NCBI GenBank assembly: GCA_050260355.1
Contig: JBLNBZ010000103.1
Location: 1 to 64,000, forward strand
Length of the DNA stretch: 64,000 nt
From: CADEFX01 sp050260355
GTDB lineage: Bacteria; Pseudomonadota; Alphaproteobacteria; Rhizobiales; Hyphomicrobiaceae
Reading direction: 5' to 3'
Shown here: piece after piece, positions 24,267 to 32,834 of the stretch
Position numbering within the stretch: position 1 is the first letter of the stretch
Layout: every line of letters begins with the position of its first letter
The notes under the pieces: model-generated
Seen by the model: only the letters and a program-made list of their open reading frames with translations
What the model was told of the DNA's origin: nothing
The model's database searches: none
Made by a program: the position numbers and the translations under genes

Positions 24267-25589
24267 ATGCACACCTTTTCTCGGCATACGCTGGGCGTCT
24301 TGGCCGTTGCGGCCGGCCTCGGATGGGTCATGCCCGGGGAGGGCGTCGCACAAACCGCGCGGCGGGACGGCATAGGCGAGTTGCTGGGACGGACCGCGGG
24401 CGACAACCCCCAGATGGCCCAGGCCAAGCCTGGAGAGCCGGCATCGCAAGCTGCCGGCCAGGCTGCGAAGGACCCGCGCGAAGGCGATCCCAGCTACGAG
24501 CAGGCCCAGCGCCTGATGAAGGCCATCGACGCAATCCTCCAGGACACGGCCAGAAACCGCGACGAAGCCAGAAAGCTGCCGCCCGAAAGCGACTTCCTGA
24601 TGAAGCCGCTGTGGACGGAGACGCGCGAGGATCGCGAGAAGAAAATCCGCAACCTGCTCGATAGCGCGCTCGGCATCGTGACCGACGTGCCGGTGGTCGA
24701 CGTGCAGCGCAAGATCGAGGCGCTGCGCAGGAACATCCGCGATCTCGATGATCGCATCGTCAAGCTGCGCGAGAAGCAGCTCACTGCCCCGAAGGACGGC
24801 ATGCTGCCGGGTCTCGTCACGGATACCGTCGACAGTCTCGGCAAGGACATCGACGAGGCCAAGAAGAAGATCGAGGCCAACAAGGGCGAGATCGCTGCGG
24901 CCAAGAGCGAGGTCCACACCGCACTCGCCAACAGCGGCATTCAGCTTGCGCCCGAGCAGGTCGACCTGCTGCTCGACGGCGTCCTGTCGGGCGACCTTGT
25001 GCGCCTCGTCGCCATCTTCAATTCGGCCAAGCTGATCGATGGGCAGCTCGGCAAGTTGATGGCGCAGTCAGGCGAGAACATGAATGCGGCGCGCAAGTAT
25101 TTCGCCATGCACGCGGCCCTGTTCGCCATGCTGGTGCACGCGCAGGATTCCCTGATCGGCAAGATCGACAATCAATACCTGCCCAAGCTCGATGCCATTG
25201 CCAAGGACATCGCCGCCGCACGCATCAAGACCAACAACCTTCTCAAGGCCGAGAACCGCCCCGACCAGCGGCGCACCCTCGAGGCCAACCGGGAGAGCCA
25301 GCGCCTCGCCGAGGAAGCGGCCAAAGGCTATCGCCGCTATCTGCTGCAGCAGCGCGAGCAGGTGGCCAAGGCACGCGGGCGAGCCACGCACGATCTGCGC
25401 ATCGCCGACAACACCTACGAGACCGTGGAGGCCAGCTTCCAGCTCCGCAATCTCATGCAGGACGGCGCAACCTCGTTCGAGGCGATCCAGAAGCTCGAGG
25501 CGCCGACCTTCGAGCAGATCTTCAAGAACGAGGAGCTCAGGCGCGAGTTCGAGAGCCTAACGCGCAAGCTCGATGCGCCATCGAGCTGA
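24267..25589 (+). CDS. Periplasmic coiled-coil protein, unknown
   Basis: 440 residues. A signal peptide (HTLGVLAVAAGLGWVMPG, cleavage near GVAQT) precedes a long helical, highly charged protein with heptad-like runs (VQRKIEALRRNIRDLDDRIV, DEAKKKIEANKGEIAAAKSE, RTLEANRESQRLAEEAAKG). I chose the ATG at 24267 because AGGAGG lies six bases upstream; a TTG two codons earlier is unlikely. Envelope scaffold or secretion-related roles are possible but not shown. Confidence 0.7.
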   Translation: MHTFSRHTLGVLAVAAGLGWVMPGEGVAQTARRDGIGELLGRTAGDNPQMAQAKPGEPASQAAGQAAKDPREGDPSYEQAQRLMKAIDAILQDTARNRDEARKLPPESDFLMKPLWTETREDREKKIRNLLDSALGIVTDVPVVDVQRKIEALRRNIRDLDDRIVKLREKQLTAPKDGMLPGLVTDTVDSLGKDIDEAKKKIEANKGEIAAAKSEVHTALANSGIQLAPEQVDLLLDGVLSGDLVRLVAIFNSAKLIDGQLGKLMAQSGENMNAARKYFAMHAALFAMLVHAQDSLIGKIDNQYLPKLDAIAKDIAAARIKTNNLLKAENRPDQRRTLEANRESQRLAEEAAKGYRRYLLQQREQVAKARGRATHDLRIADNTYETVEASFQLRNLMQDGATSFEAIQKLEAPTFEQIFKNEELRREFESLTRKLDAPSS

Positions 25590-25660
25590 GGCCGGGACGA
25601 GTGGCCCGCGCCGGCGTGACACGCTTGTAGCCTGACACAAACACGAAGCCTCACATGCAC

Positions 25661-25692
25661 AAGGCCCGGACGGCATCCGCCGGCCGGGCCTT
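25661..25692. terminator. Hairpin between convergent genes
   Basis: AAGGCCCGG (25661-25669) pairs perfectly with CCGGGCCTT (25684-25692) across a 14-base loop. It lies between two convergent genes. There is no clear T-run on either strand, so termination is likely but not certain. Confidence 0.5.
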
Positions 25693-25754
25693 GCTCATCT
25701 GCTTTGCCGCGCGGTGCGAGACACGAGCCCCGACCGCGTCAGGCGTACGTCCTC

Positions 25755-26636
25755 TTACTCGGTGTCGTCCTTGTCGCTCTCGAGCTTCTGGCGCTCGCCG
25801 AGGCAGGGTATTGCCCACACCTGGCAGCGCTTGCGGTACTGGCCCGTAAGCCACTCACCGGCCCTGCCGAGCGCGCTCTCGTTCGTGGACGAACGCCAGC
25901 AGCGGTATTCGCCACGCTGGGCGCTGTTGAGATCCTGATAGCGCTCACCGAAGTCGGCTCTCACCGCGGCACGCCAAGCCCGCTTTGCAGAGATCAGCGC
26001 GCCGTTCTCGGTTTGCGCCTCCGCGCCCTTGGTCGTGATCATGCCGAGGCACTGCCGCTCGTAGCGGCCGTCGAAACGGCCATCGTGGCGACGATCGTAC
26101 CTGTCCCTGTCGTAGCGGTCGTACTTATCGTATTTGTCGTAGCGATCGTACTTATCGTAGCGATCGGACTTGTCATAGTCCGCATAGCGCCGGCCGTCGT
26201 GATGATGGCGGTGAGGCCGGTCATAGTAGAGCGGCGTATAGGTCGTACGGCCGTAATAGAGATCGGAAAACCGGCGGTGGCCCTCCCATGGATGCACGTA
26301 GGGCCGCGGGGCCACGACGAAGCTGTGCTGGCGCGGCGGCTTCAGATACGGCTTCCCGCGGCGCCTGGGATCAGCAAAACGGAAGCAGCGATTGTCTGCA
26401 AAGCCGTCGCACCTGAGTACGCCAGCAGCCCACTTGTCGGTTTCAAGATCGACGGCTTGCGCTGGTGCCAGCATCAGCATCCCGAGCACGAACCCGCCTA
26501 ACGTGGCGGCTTGGACGCTGCGCTTCACAACCTGCGACGGCGTGCTACCGCGTGCTGCACGCAAGCTACTTGAAATGAACTCGAACGACGATGGGCGCAC
26601 GCCAGACAATTCGCCCGCGCGAAACTTACTCAACAT
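25755..26636 (-). CDS. Exported protein with Arg-Tyr-Asp-Lys tandem repeats
   Basis: 293 residues. An internal hydrophobic signal (ATLGGFVLGMLMLAPAQA) begins about 40 residues in, so the export signal has a long N-region or the true start lies further in. A central low-complexity stretch near residues 155-180 repeats RYDKYD and RYDRD, encoded by short DNA repeats at about 26090-26170. The C-terminal part has four cysteines and CQVWAIPC. The chosen ATG at 26636 has AGGGGG upstream. Function unknown; repeats of this composition may bind metal or anionic surfaces. Confidence 0.65.
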   Translation of the reverse strand: MLSKFRAGELSGVRPSSFEFISSSLRAARGSTPSQVVKRSVQAATLGGFVLGMLMLAPAQAVDLETDKWAAGVLRCDGFADNRCFRFADPRRRGKPYLKPPRQHSFVVAPRPYVHPWEGHRRFSDLYYGRTTYTPLYYDRPHRHHHDGRRYADYDKSDRYDKYDRYDKYDKYDRYDRDRYDRRHDGRFDGRYERQCLGMITTKGAEAQTENGALISAKRAWRAAVRADFGERYQDLNSAQRGEYRCWRSSTNESALGRAGEWLTGQYRKRCQVWAIPCLGERQKLESDKDDTE

Positions 26637-26912
26637 GACAGCCCCCTGAGGCAACTTTCGTCGTGAAGCAAACAGGTGCAGCCGCAAGCTGTCCATGGCT
26701 TATCTGCAGTCCACAGCGTTAGAGCGGGAAGATGTGGTTCCCTCGCCACAGGTCAGCCAGCGGCGTCTTCTGAGCCAATGGTGAGACGGCTCTCCTCGAG
26801 CCGCGAGTTGCGGTCCGCGCAGGTTGAGGTCTCGGAGTCCTTGTGAACGTCATCCGTTTGTGCTCCGATAATCGAAAGCCGAATAGACAAAAGACTTAGG
26901 GAGGAAGTCATC

Positions 26913-28121
26913 ATGGGGCGTATCAGCCTTGCGCTGGCCGTCGTGCCGGCATTGCTCAGCGCAACACCAGCCGCCGCACAAATCACCGACGACGTCGTCA
27001 AGATCGGCGTCCTGACGGACATGTCGAGCCTCTATGCCGACATCAACGGTCCAGGCGCGGTGGTCGCGACGCAAATGGCGGTCGATGAGCTCGGCGGCAC
27101 CATCCTCGGCAAGAAAATCGAGGTCATTCAGGCCGACGTGCAGAACAAGGCCGACGTGGCCGTCAGCATCGCCAGCCGCTGGTTCGACAACGAGAAGGTC
27201 GACATCATCCTCGGCACGGGCGCGTCCTCATCCTCGCTCGCCACGTCCAGCGTCGCCAAGGACAAGAAGCGGGTCTACATCGCCACCGATCCGGCAAGCT
27301 CGGATCTCACGGGCAAAGCGTGCAACGCCTACACGATCCACTGGGTGTACGACACCATCGCGCTCGCCAACGGCACCGGGTCGGCCGTCGTCAAGGCCGG
27401 AGGCAAGACGTGGTACTTCCTGACCGCGGACTATGCATTCGGCTATGCACTCGAGCGCGATGTCACGGCCGTCGTCACCGCGAACGGCGGCAAGGTGGTC
27501 GGCAGCACGCGCCACCCGATCAACTCGCCGGATTTCTCGTCGTTTCTGCTGCAGGCGCAAAACTCGAAGGCACAGATCATTGGCCTGGCCAACGCCGGCG
27601 GCGATACGATCAACTCGATCAAGCAGGGCTCGGAGTTCGGCATTGTCGCCGGGGGCCAGAAGCTCGCCGGCCTGCTCGTGTTCATTTCCGACATCCACAC
27701 CATCGGGCTGAAGCAAGCGCAGGGACTGCAGCTCACCGAGGCCTTCTACTGGGACCTCAACGACGGCACGCGCACCTGGTCGAAGCAGTGGAGCGCAAAG
27801 ATGAATGGCCGCATGCCAACCATGATCCAGGCCGGCTTCTATACCGCCACCAAGCACTACCTCGAGGCGATCAAGGCGATCGGCACCGACGACGCCGACA
27901 AGGTGATAGCCAAGCTCAAGTCAATGCCGCTCGACGACCCGCTCTTCGGCAAGGGCTATGTCCGCAAGGACGGGCGCAAGATCCACCAGATGTATCTCTT
28001 CGAGGTGAAGAAGCCGCAGGAAAGCAAGGGGCCGTGGGACTACTACAAGCTCATCCGCACGATCCCCGGTGAGGAGGCATTCCGTCCGATGGAGAAGGGC
28101 GATTGTCCGCTGGTCAAATAG
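26913..28121 (+). CDS. ABC transporter substrate-binding protein, branched-chain amino acid type
   Basis: 402 residues. A signal peptide (LALAVVPALLSATPAAA) and the periplasmic-binding fold of the Leu/Ile/Val receptor family (KIGVLTDMSSLYADINGPGA, the long-chain ILGTGASSSSLATSSVAKDK, FLTADYAFGYALERD, NSPDFSSFLLQAQNSKAQII). The ATG at 26913 follows AGGGAGGAAG. Substrates of this family include amino acids, amides and aromatic acids; this cannot be told from sequence. No permease or ATPase genes are adjacent, so it is an orphan. Confidence 0.9.
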   Translation: MGRISLALAVVPALLSATPAAAQITDDVVKIGVLTDMSSLYADINGPGAVVATQMAVDELGGTILGKKIEVIQADVQNKADVAVSIASRWFDNEKVDIILGTGASSSSLATSSVAKDKKRVYIATDPASSDLTGKACNAYTIHWVYDTIALANGTGSAVVKAGGKTWYFLTADYAFGYALERDVTAVVTANGGKVVGSTRHPINSPDFSSFLLQAQNSKAQIIGLANAGGDTINSIKQGSEFGIVAGGQKLAGLLVFISDIHTIGLKQAQGLQLTEAFYWDLNDGTRTWSKQWSAKMNGRMPTMIQAGFYTATKHYLEAIKAIGTDDADKVIAKLKSMPLDDPLFGKGYVRKDGRKIHQMYLFEVKKPQESKGPWDYYKLIRTIPGEEAFRPMEKGDCPLVK

Positions 28122-28144
28122 CGCCGCGTCAGCCAAGGGATAGC

Positions 28145-28161
28145 GGCCGGAAAGACCGGCC
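28145..28161 (+). terminator. Small hairpin after the binding-protein gene
   Basis: GGCCGG (28145-28150), a five-base loop and CCGGCC (28156-28161), about 24 bases after the stop. There is only a weak pyrimidine tail (CTATTCC), so this is a tentative terminator. Confidence 0.4.
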
Positions 28162-28191
28162 CTATTCCACCTTAAGCAAGAGCAGTATGCG

Positions 28192-28619
28192 ATGAACGAC
28201 GCGCATACGGGGACCTGTTTCTGTGGCGCAGTGGCGATCGAGGTAACGGGCGCGCCTGAAGAGATGGGGTACTGCCATTGCGGCTCCTGCCGCGCCTATT
28301 CGGGAGGGCCAGTGAAGGCCTTCATGTTGTGGAAGGCGGAGAACGTAAAGGTCACGAAGGGAGCGGAGCTTCTTGGCCGGTTCGCGAAGACCGAGATGAG
28401 CCACCGGCGTTTCTGCACGAAATGCGGCGGCCATGTCATGACCGACCACCCGGCGCTCGGCCTCACCGATGTCTATGCCGCCGTGATCCTGGCATAGCCT
28501 TCAAGCCCGTTGTCCACCTGCACTATGCCGAAGCCGTGCTGCCGATGAAGGACGGGCTTCCCAAGCTGAAGGACTTCCCCGCCGAAGTGGGCGGGTCCGG
28601 CGAGATGTTGCCCGAATAG
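28192..28619 (+). pseudogene. GFA-family (CENP-V/GFA) protein with a frameshift
   Basis: The first 101 codons encode a GFA domain with its zinc cysteines (GTCFCGAV, YCHCGSCRAYSG, RFCTKCGGHV) and then meet a TAG at 28495. In the -1 frame the expected C-terminus continues without a break: PGIAFKPVVHLHY, then VLPMKDGLPKLKDFPAE and GGSGEMLPE, ending at 28619. A single missing base near 28486-28489 (for example ATCCCTGG become ATCCTGG) explains it. GFA proteins bind zinc and are related to glutathione-formaldehyde adduct enzymes; most have unknown substrates. The shortened form keeps all zinc ligands and might still fold. Confidence 0.8.
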
Positions 28620-28642
28620 CTTTCCTCGCCCGTGTGCCCGCC

Positions 28643-29380
28643 CTACTCCGCCACCTCCCGCGCCATGACGCGGGCGGGTGCGCCGTCCGACGACCTCACG
28701 TTCAGCGCCGAAAACACGAACTCGACGCGCTTGCCGGCCAGCCCCGAATGGCCGGTCAGGTGCTCGCAGATCAGGACACCGTGCGACAGCAGCTCGTTGT
28801 GCACGGGCCAGTTGAAGTCCTTGGCCCGGCGATGCAGCGGCAAATCCGGCGTGCCGAAATCGCAAGCGACAAGCTTCGCTTTCTTCGCCACGAGCCACTC
28901 GGCAGCGGCGTGGCTGAGGCTCGGGTGGTCGTCGTAGGCCGGCGTACCGTGGCGGGCGGCGAAGCCCGTATCGATGGCGACGATGTCGCCGGGTCTGATC
29001 GCCGGCGTGGCCCGCTCCAGGTCAGCTACGTCGATCAGCTCGCGCTCCTTCTTGTCGAAACGCCACACGACTCCGGCGCCGCACAGCCGCTCGACCGGAA
29101 CCTGCTCCATGGGCGGCCCGTCCATGAAGAAGTGGTGCGGCGCATCGACATGGGTACCGGTGTGCACCACCATGCCGAGCTCGGTGACGTTGATCGGGTC
29201 CTGTGGCAACGACTTGATGCGCCTGATCGTCGGCGGAGGAAAGACGGCGACGCGCGGCATGTCCTCGGCGATGGGCCAGGAGCAGTCGACCCAGGGTCCC
29301 GCCGGCTTCAGCGGCGCTGCCGGCGGCAGCTCCATCCACCCCTTCCAGCCTCTGCCGCGCTCCGACGCTGCATCGCACAT
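28643..29380 (-). CDS. Cyclase family protein (kynurenine formamidase-like)
   Basis: 245 residues. It has the metal-binding signature HTGTHVDAPHHF near residue 73 plus PGDIVAIDTGFAARHG, ACDFGTPDLP and a C-terminal LTGHSGLAGKRVEFVFSALN, as in the PF04199 hydrolase family (KynB-type formamidases, isatin hydrolases and uncharacterised cyclases). Zn- or Mn-dependent hydrolysis of an amide or lactam is likely; the substrate is unknown. AAGGAG precedes the ATG at 29380. It is 28 bases downstream of a RidA gene on the same strand. Confidence 0.88.
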   Translation of the reverse strand: MCDAASERGRGWKGWMELPPAAPLKPAGPWVDCSWPIAEDMPRVAVFPPPTIRRIKSLPQDPINVTELGMVVHTGTHVDAPHHFFMDGPPMEQVPVERLCGAGVVWRFDKKERELIDVADLERATPAIRPGDIVAIDTGFAARHGTPAYDDHPSLSHAAAEWLVAKKAKLVACDFGTPDLPLHRRAKDFNWPVHNELLSHGVLICEHLTGHSGLAGKRVEFVFSALNVRSSDGAPARVMAREVAE

Positions 29381-29408
29381 GGCACGCTCCTTGTTCGCTG
29401 CCGATCCG

Positions 29409-29786
29409 TCAACCCAGGTAGGCCTGGCACTCGATCTCCACCCGCATGCGCGGATCGACCAGGCCCGAGACCTCTACCAGCGTCGATGCCGGCCGGTTCT
29501 CGCCGAAGTAAGCGATGCGGCGCGGATTGATCAGCGGCCGCTCCTTGATGTCGGTCATGAAGACCTGCACCTTGGTGACGTGCTCGGGACCCGCGCCGAC
29601 GGCCTTGAGGCATCGATCCATCACATCGATGGCGATGTCGAACTGCGAGACCGTGTCCGGCGGTATCCGGCCGTCGGCCGTCATGCCGACGATGCCTGAG
29701 ACCCAGACCATCGGGCCCGCCTTCACCACATGGCAGTAATGGCTGACCGGCTCCCTGGCGCCGGGCAATATGATGCGCTCGATCAT
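29409..29786 (-). CDS. RidA family protein
   Basis: 125 residues. RidA/YjgF/UK114 proteins deaminate reactive enamines and imines. Seen here: VSHYCHVVKAGPMVWVSGIVG, the helix region DVMDRCLKAVGAGPEHVTKV and the C-terminal NRPASTLVEVSGLVDPRMRV with EIECQAYL. The usual catalytic Arg aligns with the R in PRMRVEIE. The ATG at 29786 is preceded by AGGAGG. It is paired with a cyclase-family hydrolase, which fits degradation of a nitrogen-containing ring compound, but this is inference. Confidence 0.9.
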   Translation of the reverse strand: MIERIILPGAREPVSHYCHVVKAGPMVWVSGIVGMTADGRIPPDTVSQFDIAIDVMDRCLKAVGAGPEHVTKVQVFMTDIKERPLINPRRIAYFGENRPASTLVEVSGLVDPRMRVEIECQAYLG

Positions 29787-29923
29787 GACGCTTCCTCCTG
29801 TGTTGTTTGTTTCTTGCGACCACCCTAGTGCATCGCACGGCGGCTTGTCAGTCCGCACGGTTGACGCCGCCGGCCTTGCAAGCAACCTTGTTCGGCAAAC
29901 CCGCTGCCAAAGGCCTGACGCCC

Positions 29924-30772
29924 ATGCCCCTCGACCTGCCGAAACTCGCCGCCGACCTCGAGCGACTCTTGAAGCTGCGCTCGATTCCGTTCGGCATGAA
30001 GCTGTTCGAGAAGGCGAGCGAGATGGAGGCGATCCCGCGCATCCGCCGGCCCAAGGCCGTGCATACGCTGGACCAGGTCGTGGCGCAGGCCGCCCGCCTC
30101 GGGTGGACCGTGGGCGTCACGTCGGATGACCTCGTCGGTGCGCAATGCCGGGCGGTGGTTGGCCTGGGCTCCGCCAAGGATCCGAAGTGGCAGTCGGGGC
30201 AGCACATGGTCGGCGTATGGTTTTCCGAGCCAGAGGGCGCCCGCGCGCATCAGGCCGCAATGCACTGCGTTCCGGACGGCAGATATGAGGCGCTTGCCGT
30301 CGCGCCGCTCGCCTCGGGCCGGCTCGACCCGCCGGATATCGCGCTGTTCTATGCGACGCCCGGCGCCATGATGTACTTCATCAATGGGCTGCAGTGGGCG
30401 GGCTACAAGAAGTTCGACTGGGGCGTGGTGGGCGAGAGCGCGTGCGCCGATAGTTGGGGCCGCGCGCTGACCAGGCGCGAGCCGTCGCTCTCCATCCCCT
30501 GCTTTGCCGAGCGGCGCTACGGGGGCGTGCTCGATGACGAGATGCTGATGGCGCTGCCACCCGACCAGCTCGAAAAAGCGATCACCGGCATGGAGGCACT
30601 CTCGCGCAACGGCTTCCGCTACCCCTTCCCGCAGTACGGCATCCAGAACGACGTGCGCGACGGCATGGCCAGGAGCTATCCCGATCGCGCCAAGCCGGCT
30701 GCTACCGCCGGTACTGCACGAACGGTGACTTCGTCGCCATCTGGTCGTAAAGGCCGCGCGCCCGGTAGTTGA
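29924..30772 (+). CDS. DUF169 domain protein
   Basis: 282 residues. DUF169 proteins have conserved cysteines and no known function. Visible: SIPFGMKLFEKASEMEAIP, then GAQCRAVVGLG, MHCVPDGRYEALAVAPL, ESACADSWGRALTRREPS and SIPCFAERRYGG. The last ~20 residues (ATAGTARTVTSSPSG and beyond) are low complexity and lie over the end of the convergent GNAT gene, an overlap of 71 bases. The tail may therefore be an extension after loss of an earlier stop. Confidence 0.8.
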   Translation: MPLDLPKLAADLERLLKLRSIPFGMKLFEKASEMEAIPRIRRPKAVHTLDQVVAQAARLGWTVGVTSDDLVGAQCRAVVGLGSAKDPKWQSGQHMVGVWFSEPEGARAHQAAMHCVPDGRYEALAVAPLASGRLDPPDIALFYATPGAMMYFINGLQWAGYKKFDWGVVGESACADSWGRALTRREPSLSIPCFAERRYGGVLDDEMLMALPPDQLEKAITGMEALSRNGFRYPFPQYGIQNDVRDGMARSYPDRAKPAATAGTARTVTSSPSGRKGRAPGS

Positions 30773-31145
30773 ACTCCTGCGTCATCCAGTAGGTGCGCGT
30801 GCATTTGCGCGCGTCGGCCTCGGCGTAGACCGCCTCGATCAGCTTGCGGCCGACGCCCTTGGCGCGCAGCGTCGGCTCAACGAACAGGTCCTCCAGATAG
30901 CAGTACCAGGTCGGCGACCACGTCGAGCGATGGAACAGCACGTGGGCGATGCCGATTGGCTTGTCGCTGTCATCCACGGCGACAAAGCCGATATGGTTCC
31001 CCTCGGCGCCCGACAGCAGCCGGCCCCAGCTGATCTCGATCACGTCGTCGGGGACGGTCGCCTTGTAAAACTCGATATAACCCTTGAACAAGGGCAGCCA
31101 GGCCGACTTGTCCTTCGCCTCGAGCCTGCGCACGCGAACCGTCAT
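30702..31145 (-). CDS. GNAT family N-acetyltransferase
   Basis: 147 residues with the GNAT fold: the acetyl-CoA loop VEPTLRAKGVGRKLIEAV, preceded by the strand YLEDLFVEPT, and the C-terminal NYRARGLYDQMATKSPFVQY typical of this group. The acceptor is unknown. The ATG at 31145 follows GGAGAA. It overlaps the end of the convergent DUF169 gene by 71 bases. Confidence 0.88.
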   Translation of the reverse strand: MTVRVRRLEAKDKSAWLPLFKGYIEFYKATVPDDVIEISWGRLLSGAEGNHIGFVAVDDSDKPIGIAHVLFHRSTWSPTWYCYLEDLFVEPTLRAKGVGRKLIEAVYAEADARKCTRTYWMTQEFNYRARGLYDQMATKSPFVQYRR

Positions 31146-31227
31146 CAACCGTTCTCCTCAATGCCCCGTTGAGCCGAGCGCCACGATCCGGGCCGGCGGC
31201 TTGCATCATAGTCAAGCATCGCCGTTC

Positions 31228-32601
31228 CTAGAGCAGGAAAAGCGTAGCCAAACCGAGGAAGCTGAAAAAGCCGACCACGTCGGTGACCGTGGTGACGAAT
31301 ACGCCGGAGGCAACCGCCGGATCGTAGCCGAGCCGCTCCAGCGCGAGGGGAACCAGGATTCCGGCAAGCCCCGCAGCCAGCAGGTTGAAGATGATGGCGG
31401 CAGCGATCACCAGGCCGAGCTTGCCGATGCCGAACCAGAACAGGACGACCAGCCCCATGACGATGGCAAATAGCAGCCCGTTGACGAGGCCGACTGATGC
31501 CTCACGCAGAATGACGCGGCTAGCGTTGTAGGGGCCGAGATCGCGCGTTGCCAGCGCGCGCACGGCCACTGCCATGGTCTGCGTGGCGGCATTGCCTCCC
31601 ATCGACGCAACCATCGGCATCAATACGGCCAACGCCACCATCTGCTCGATGGAGGCGTCGAACAGCTTGATGACCGAGGCGGAAAGCAACGCCGTTCCGA
31701 GGTTGATGAGCAGCCACAAAAACCGCCCGCGCACGGTGTTGATCACAGAGTCGGCAAGGCTCTCGTCGCCGACGCCGGCCAGCAGGCGCAGGTCCTCCTC
31801 GGCCTCGTCCTCGATCACCTCGACGACATCGTCCACCGTCACGACGCCGACCAGGCGATTGTTCTCGTCGACCACCGGAGCCGATCTCAGGTCGTAGCGC
31901 TCGAACTCGCGCGCCACCTCCTCCTGGTCGGCAGTCGCCGGGATGGCATGGCCCTCAGGCTCCATGATCGCGTCGATCTGCACGTGGCGCTTGGTGCGCA
32001 GGAGGCGGGAGAGGTCGACGCTGCCGAGCACCCGGTAGGTCGGATCAACCACAAAGATATCGGAGAACGTATCGGGCAGATCCTCGCTCTCGCGCATGTG
32101 GTCGATGACCTGCCCGACCTTCCAGAACGGAGGCACGGCGACGAAATCCGTCTGCATGAGACGGCCGGCGGTCTTCTCGGGGTAGTCGAGATTGCGTTGC
32201 AGCGCCGCCCGGTCGCTCCAGGGCATGCGCGCGAGGAGGTCCTGCTTCTCGTGCTCCTCGAGACCCTCCAGCACGTAGGCGGCGTCGTCCGAATCGAGCT
32301 CGGCGACGGCCTTGGCAAGCAGCTCCTTCGGCAGAGCCTCCGAAAGCTGGTCGCGCACGGTCTCATCGAGCTCGGACAGCGCCTCGAAGTCGAACGCGGA
32401 CCCGAGCGCCTGCACCAGCTCGACGCGTTGCTCGGGCGCCAGGAGCTCCAGCAAGTCGGCCAGGTCCGGCGCTTCCAGGGCCGCGGTCAGCTCGCGCAGC
32501 CGCTCGTGATCCTTGTCGGCCAGCGCGGCCGCAACCGCCGCCGCGCGCTCGGCAACGGGCGCCTCGTCGACTGTCCGCGCCTGCTCGACCGGCTCCTGCA
32601 T
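31228..32601 (-). CDS. mgtE: Magnesium transporter MgtE
   Basis: 457 residues, the usual MgtE size. An acidic N domain (about 20-135, with DLADLLELLAPEQRVELVQA and DDAAYVLEGLEEHEKQDLLA), two CBS domains (about 140-260: MQTDFVAVPPFWKVGQVIDH and VVDENNRLVGVVTVDDVVEV), a plug helix and five membrane helices with the pore sequence MVASMGGNAATQT. This is a Mg2+-gated cytoplasmic-membrane channel. The start at 32601 follows GAGAGAG; upstream in-frame starts add arginine-rich sequence. It is divergent from the deacetylase gene. Confidence 0.96.
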   Translation of the reverse strand: MQEPVEQARTVDEAPVAERAAAVAAALADKDHERLRELTAALEAPDLADLLELLAPEQRVELVQALGSAFDFEALSELDETVRDQLSEALPKELLAKAVAELDSDDAAYVLEGLEEHEKQDLLARMPWSDRAALQRNLDYPEKTAGRLMQTDFVAVPPFWKVGQVIDHMRESEDLPDTFSDIFVVDPTYRVLGSVDLSRLLRTKRHVQIDAIMEPEGHAIPATADQEEVAREFERYDLRSAPVVDENNRLVGVVTVDDVVEVIEDEAEEDLRLLAGVGDESLADSVINTVRGRFLWLLINLGTALLSASVIKLFDASIEQMVALAVLMPMVASMGGNAATQTMAVAVRALATRDLGPYNASRVILREASVGLVNGLLFAIVMGLVVLFWFGIGKLGLVIAAAIIFNLLAAGLAGILVPLALERLGYDPAVASGVFVTTVTDVVGFFSFLGLATLFLL

Positions 32602-32834
32602 GGAACTCTCTCGGGTTTGTTTCGGGCAACGATTGGCGCGTGTTGCACGGCACGTGTGCGCATACCACGGCCGCAGCTGGATGACGCGTGCAATCGCGTT
32701 GCATCTTGCCACATTGTGCACCTACTATCCGCGCGTTCTATAAAGAGAGTCGTTGCAGCCGGCCCCTCCCGTCAGCACGGGTTCGGCTTGACTTGTGCGG
32801 GTGGGCACCCCGCAGGGGACGACAGGGAGAGGGA

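Noticed and set aside
26090..26170. CRISPR-like array from regularly spaced short repeats
   Set aside because: The repeats are short, imperfect and in frame with the RYDKYD protein repeats, with no spacers. They are coding repeats.
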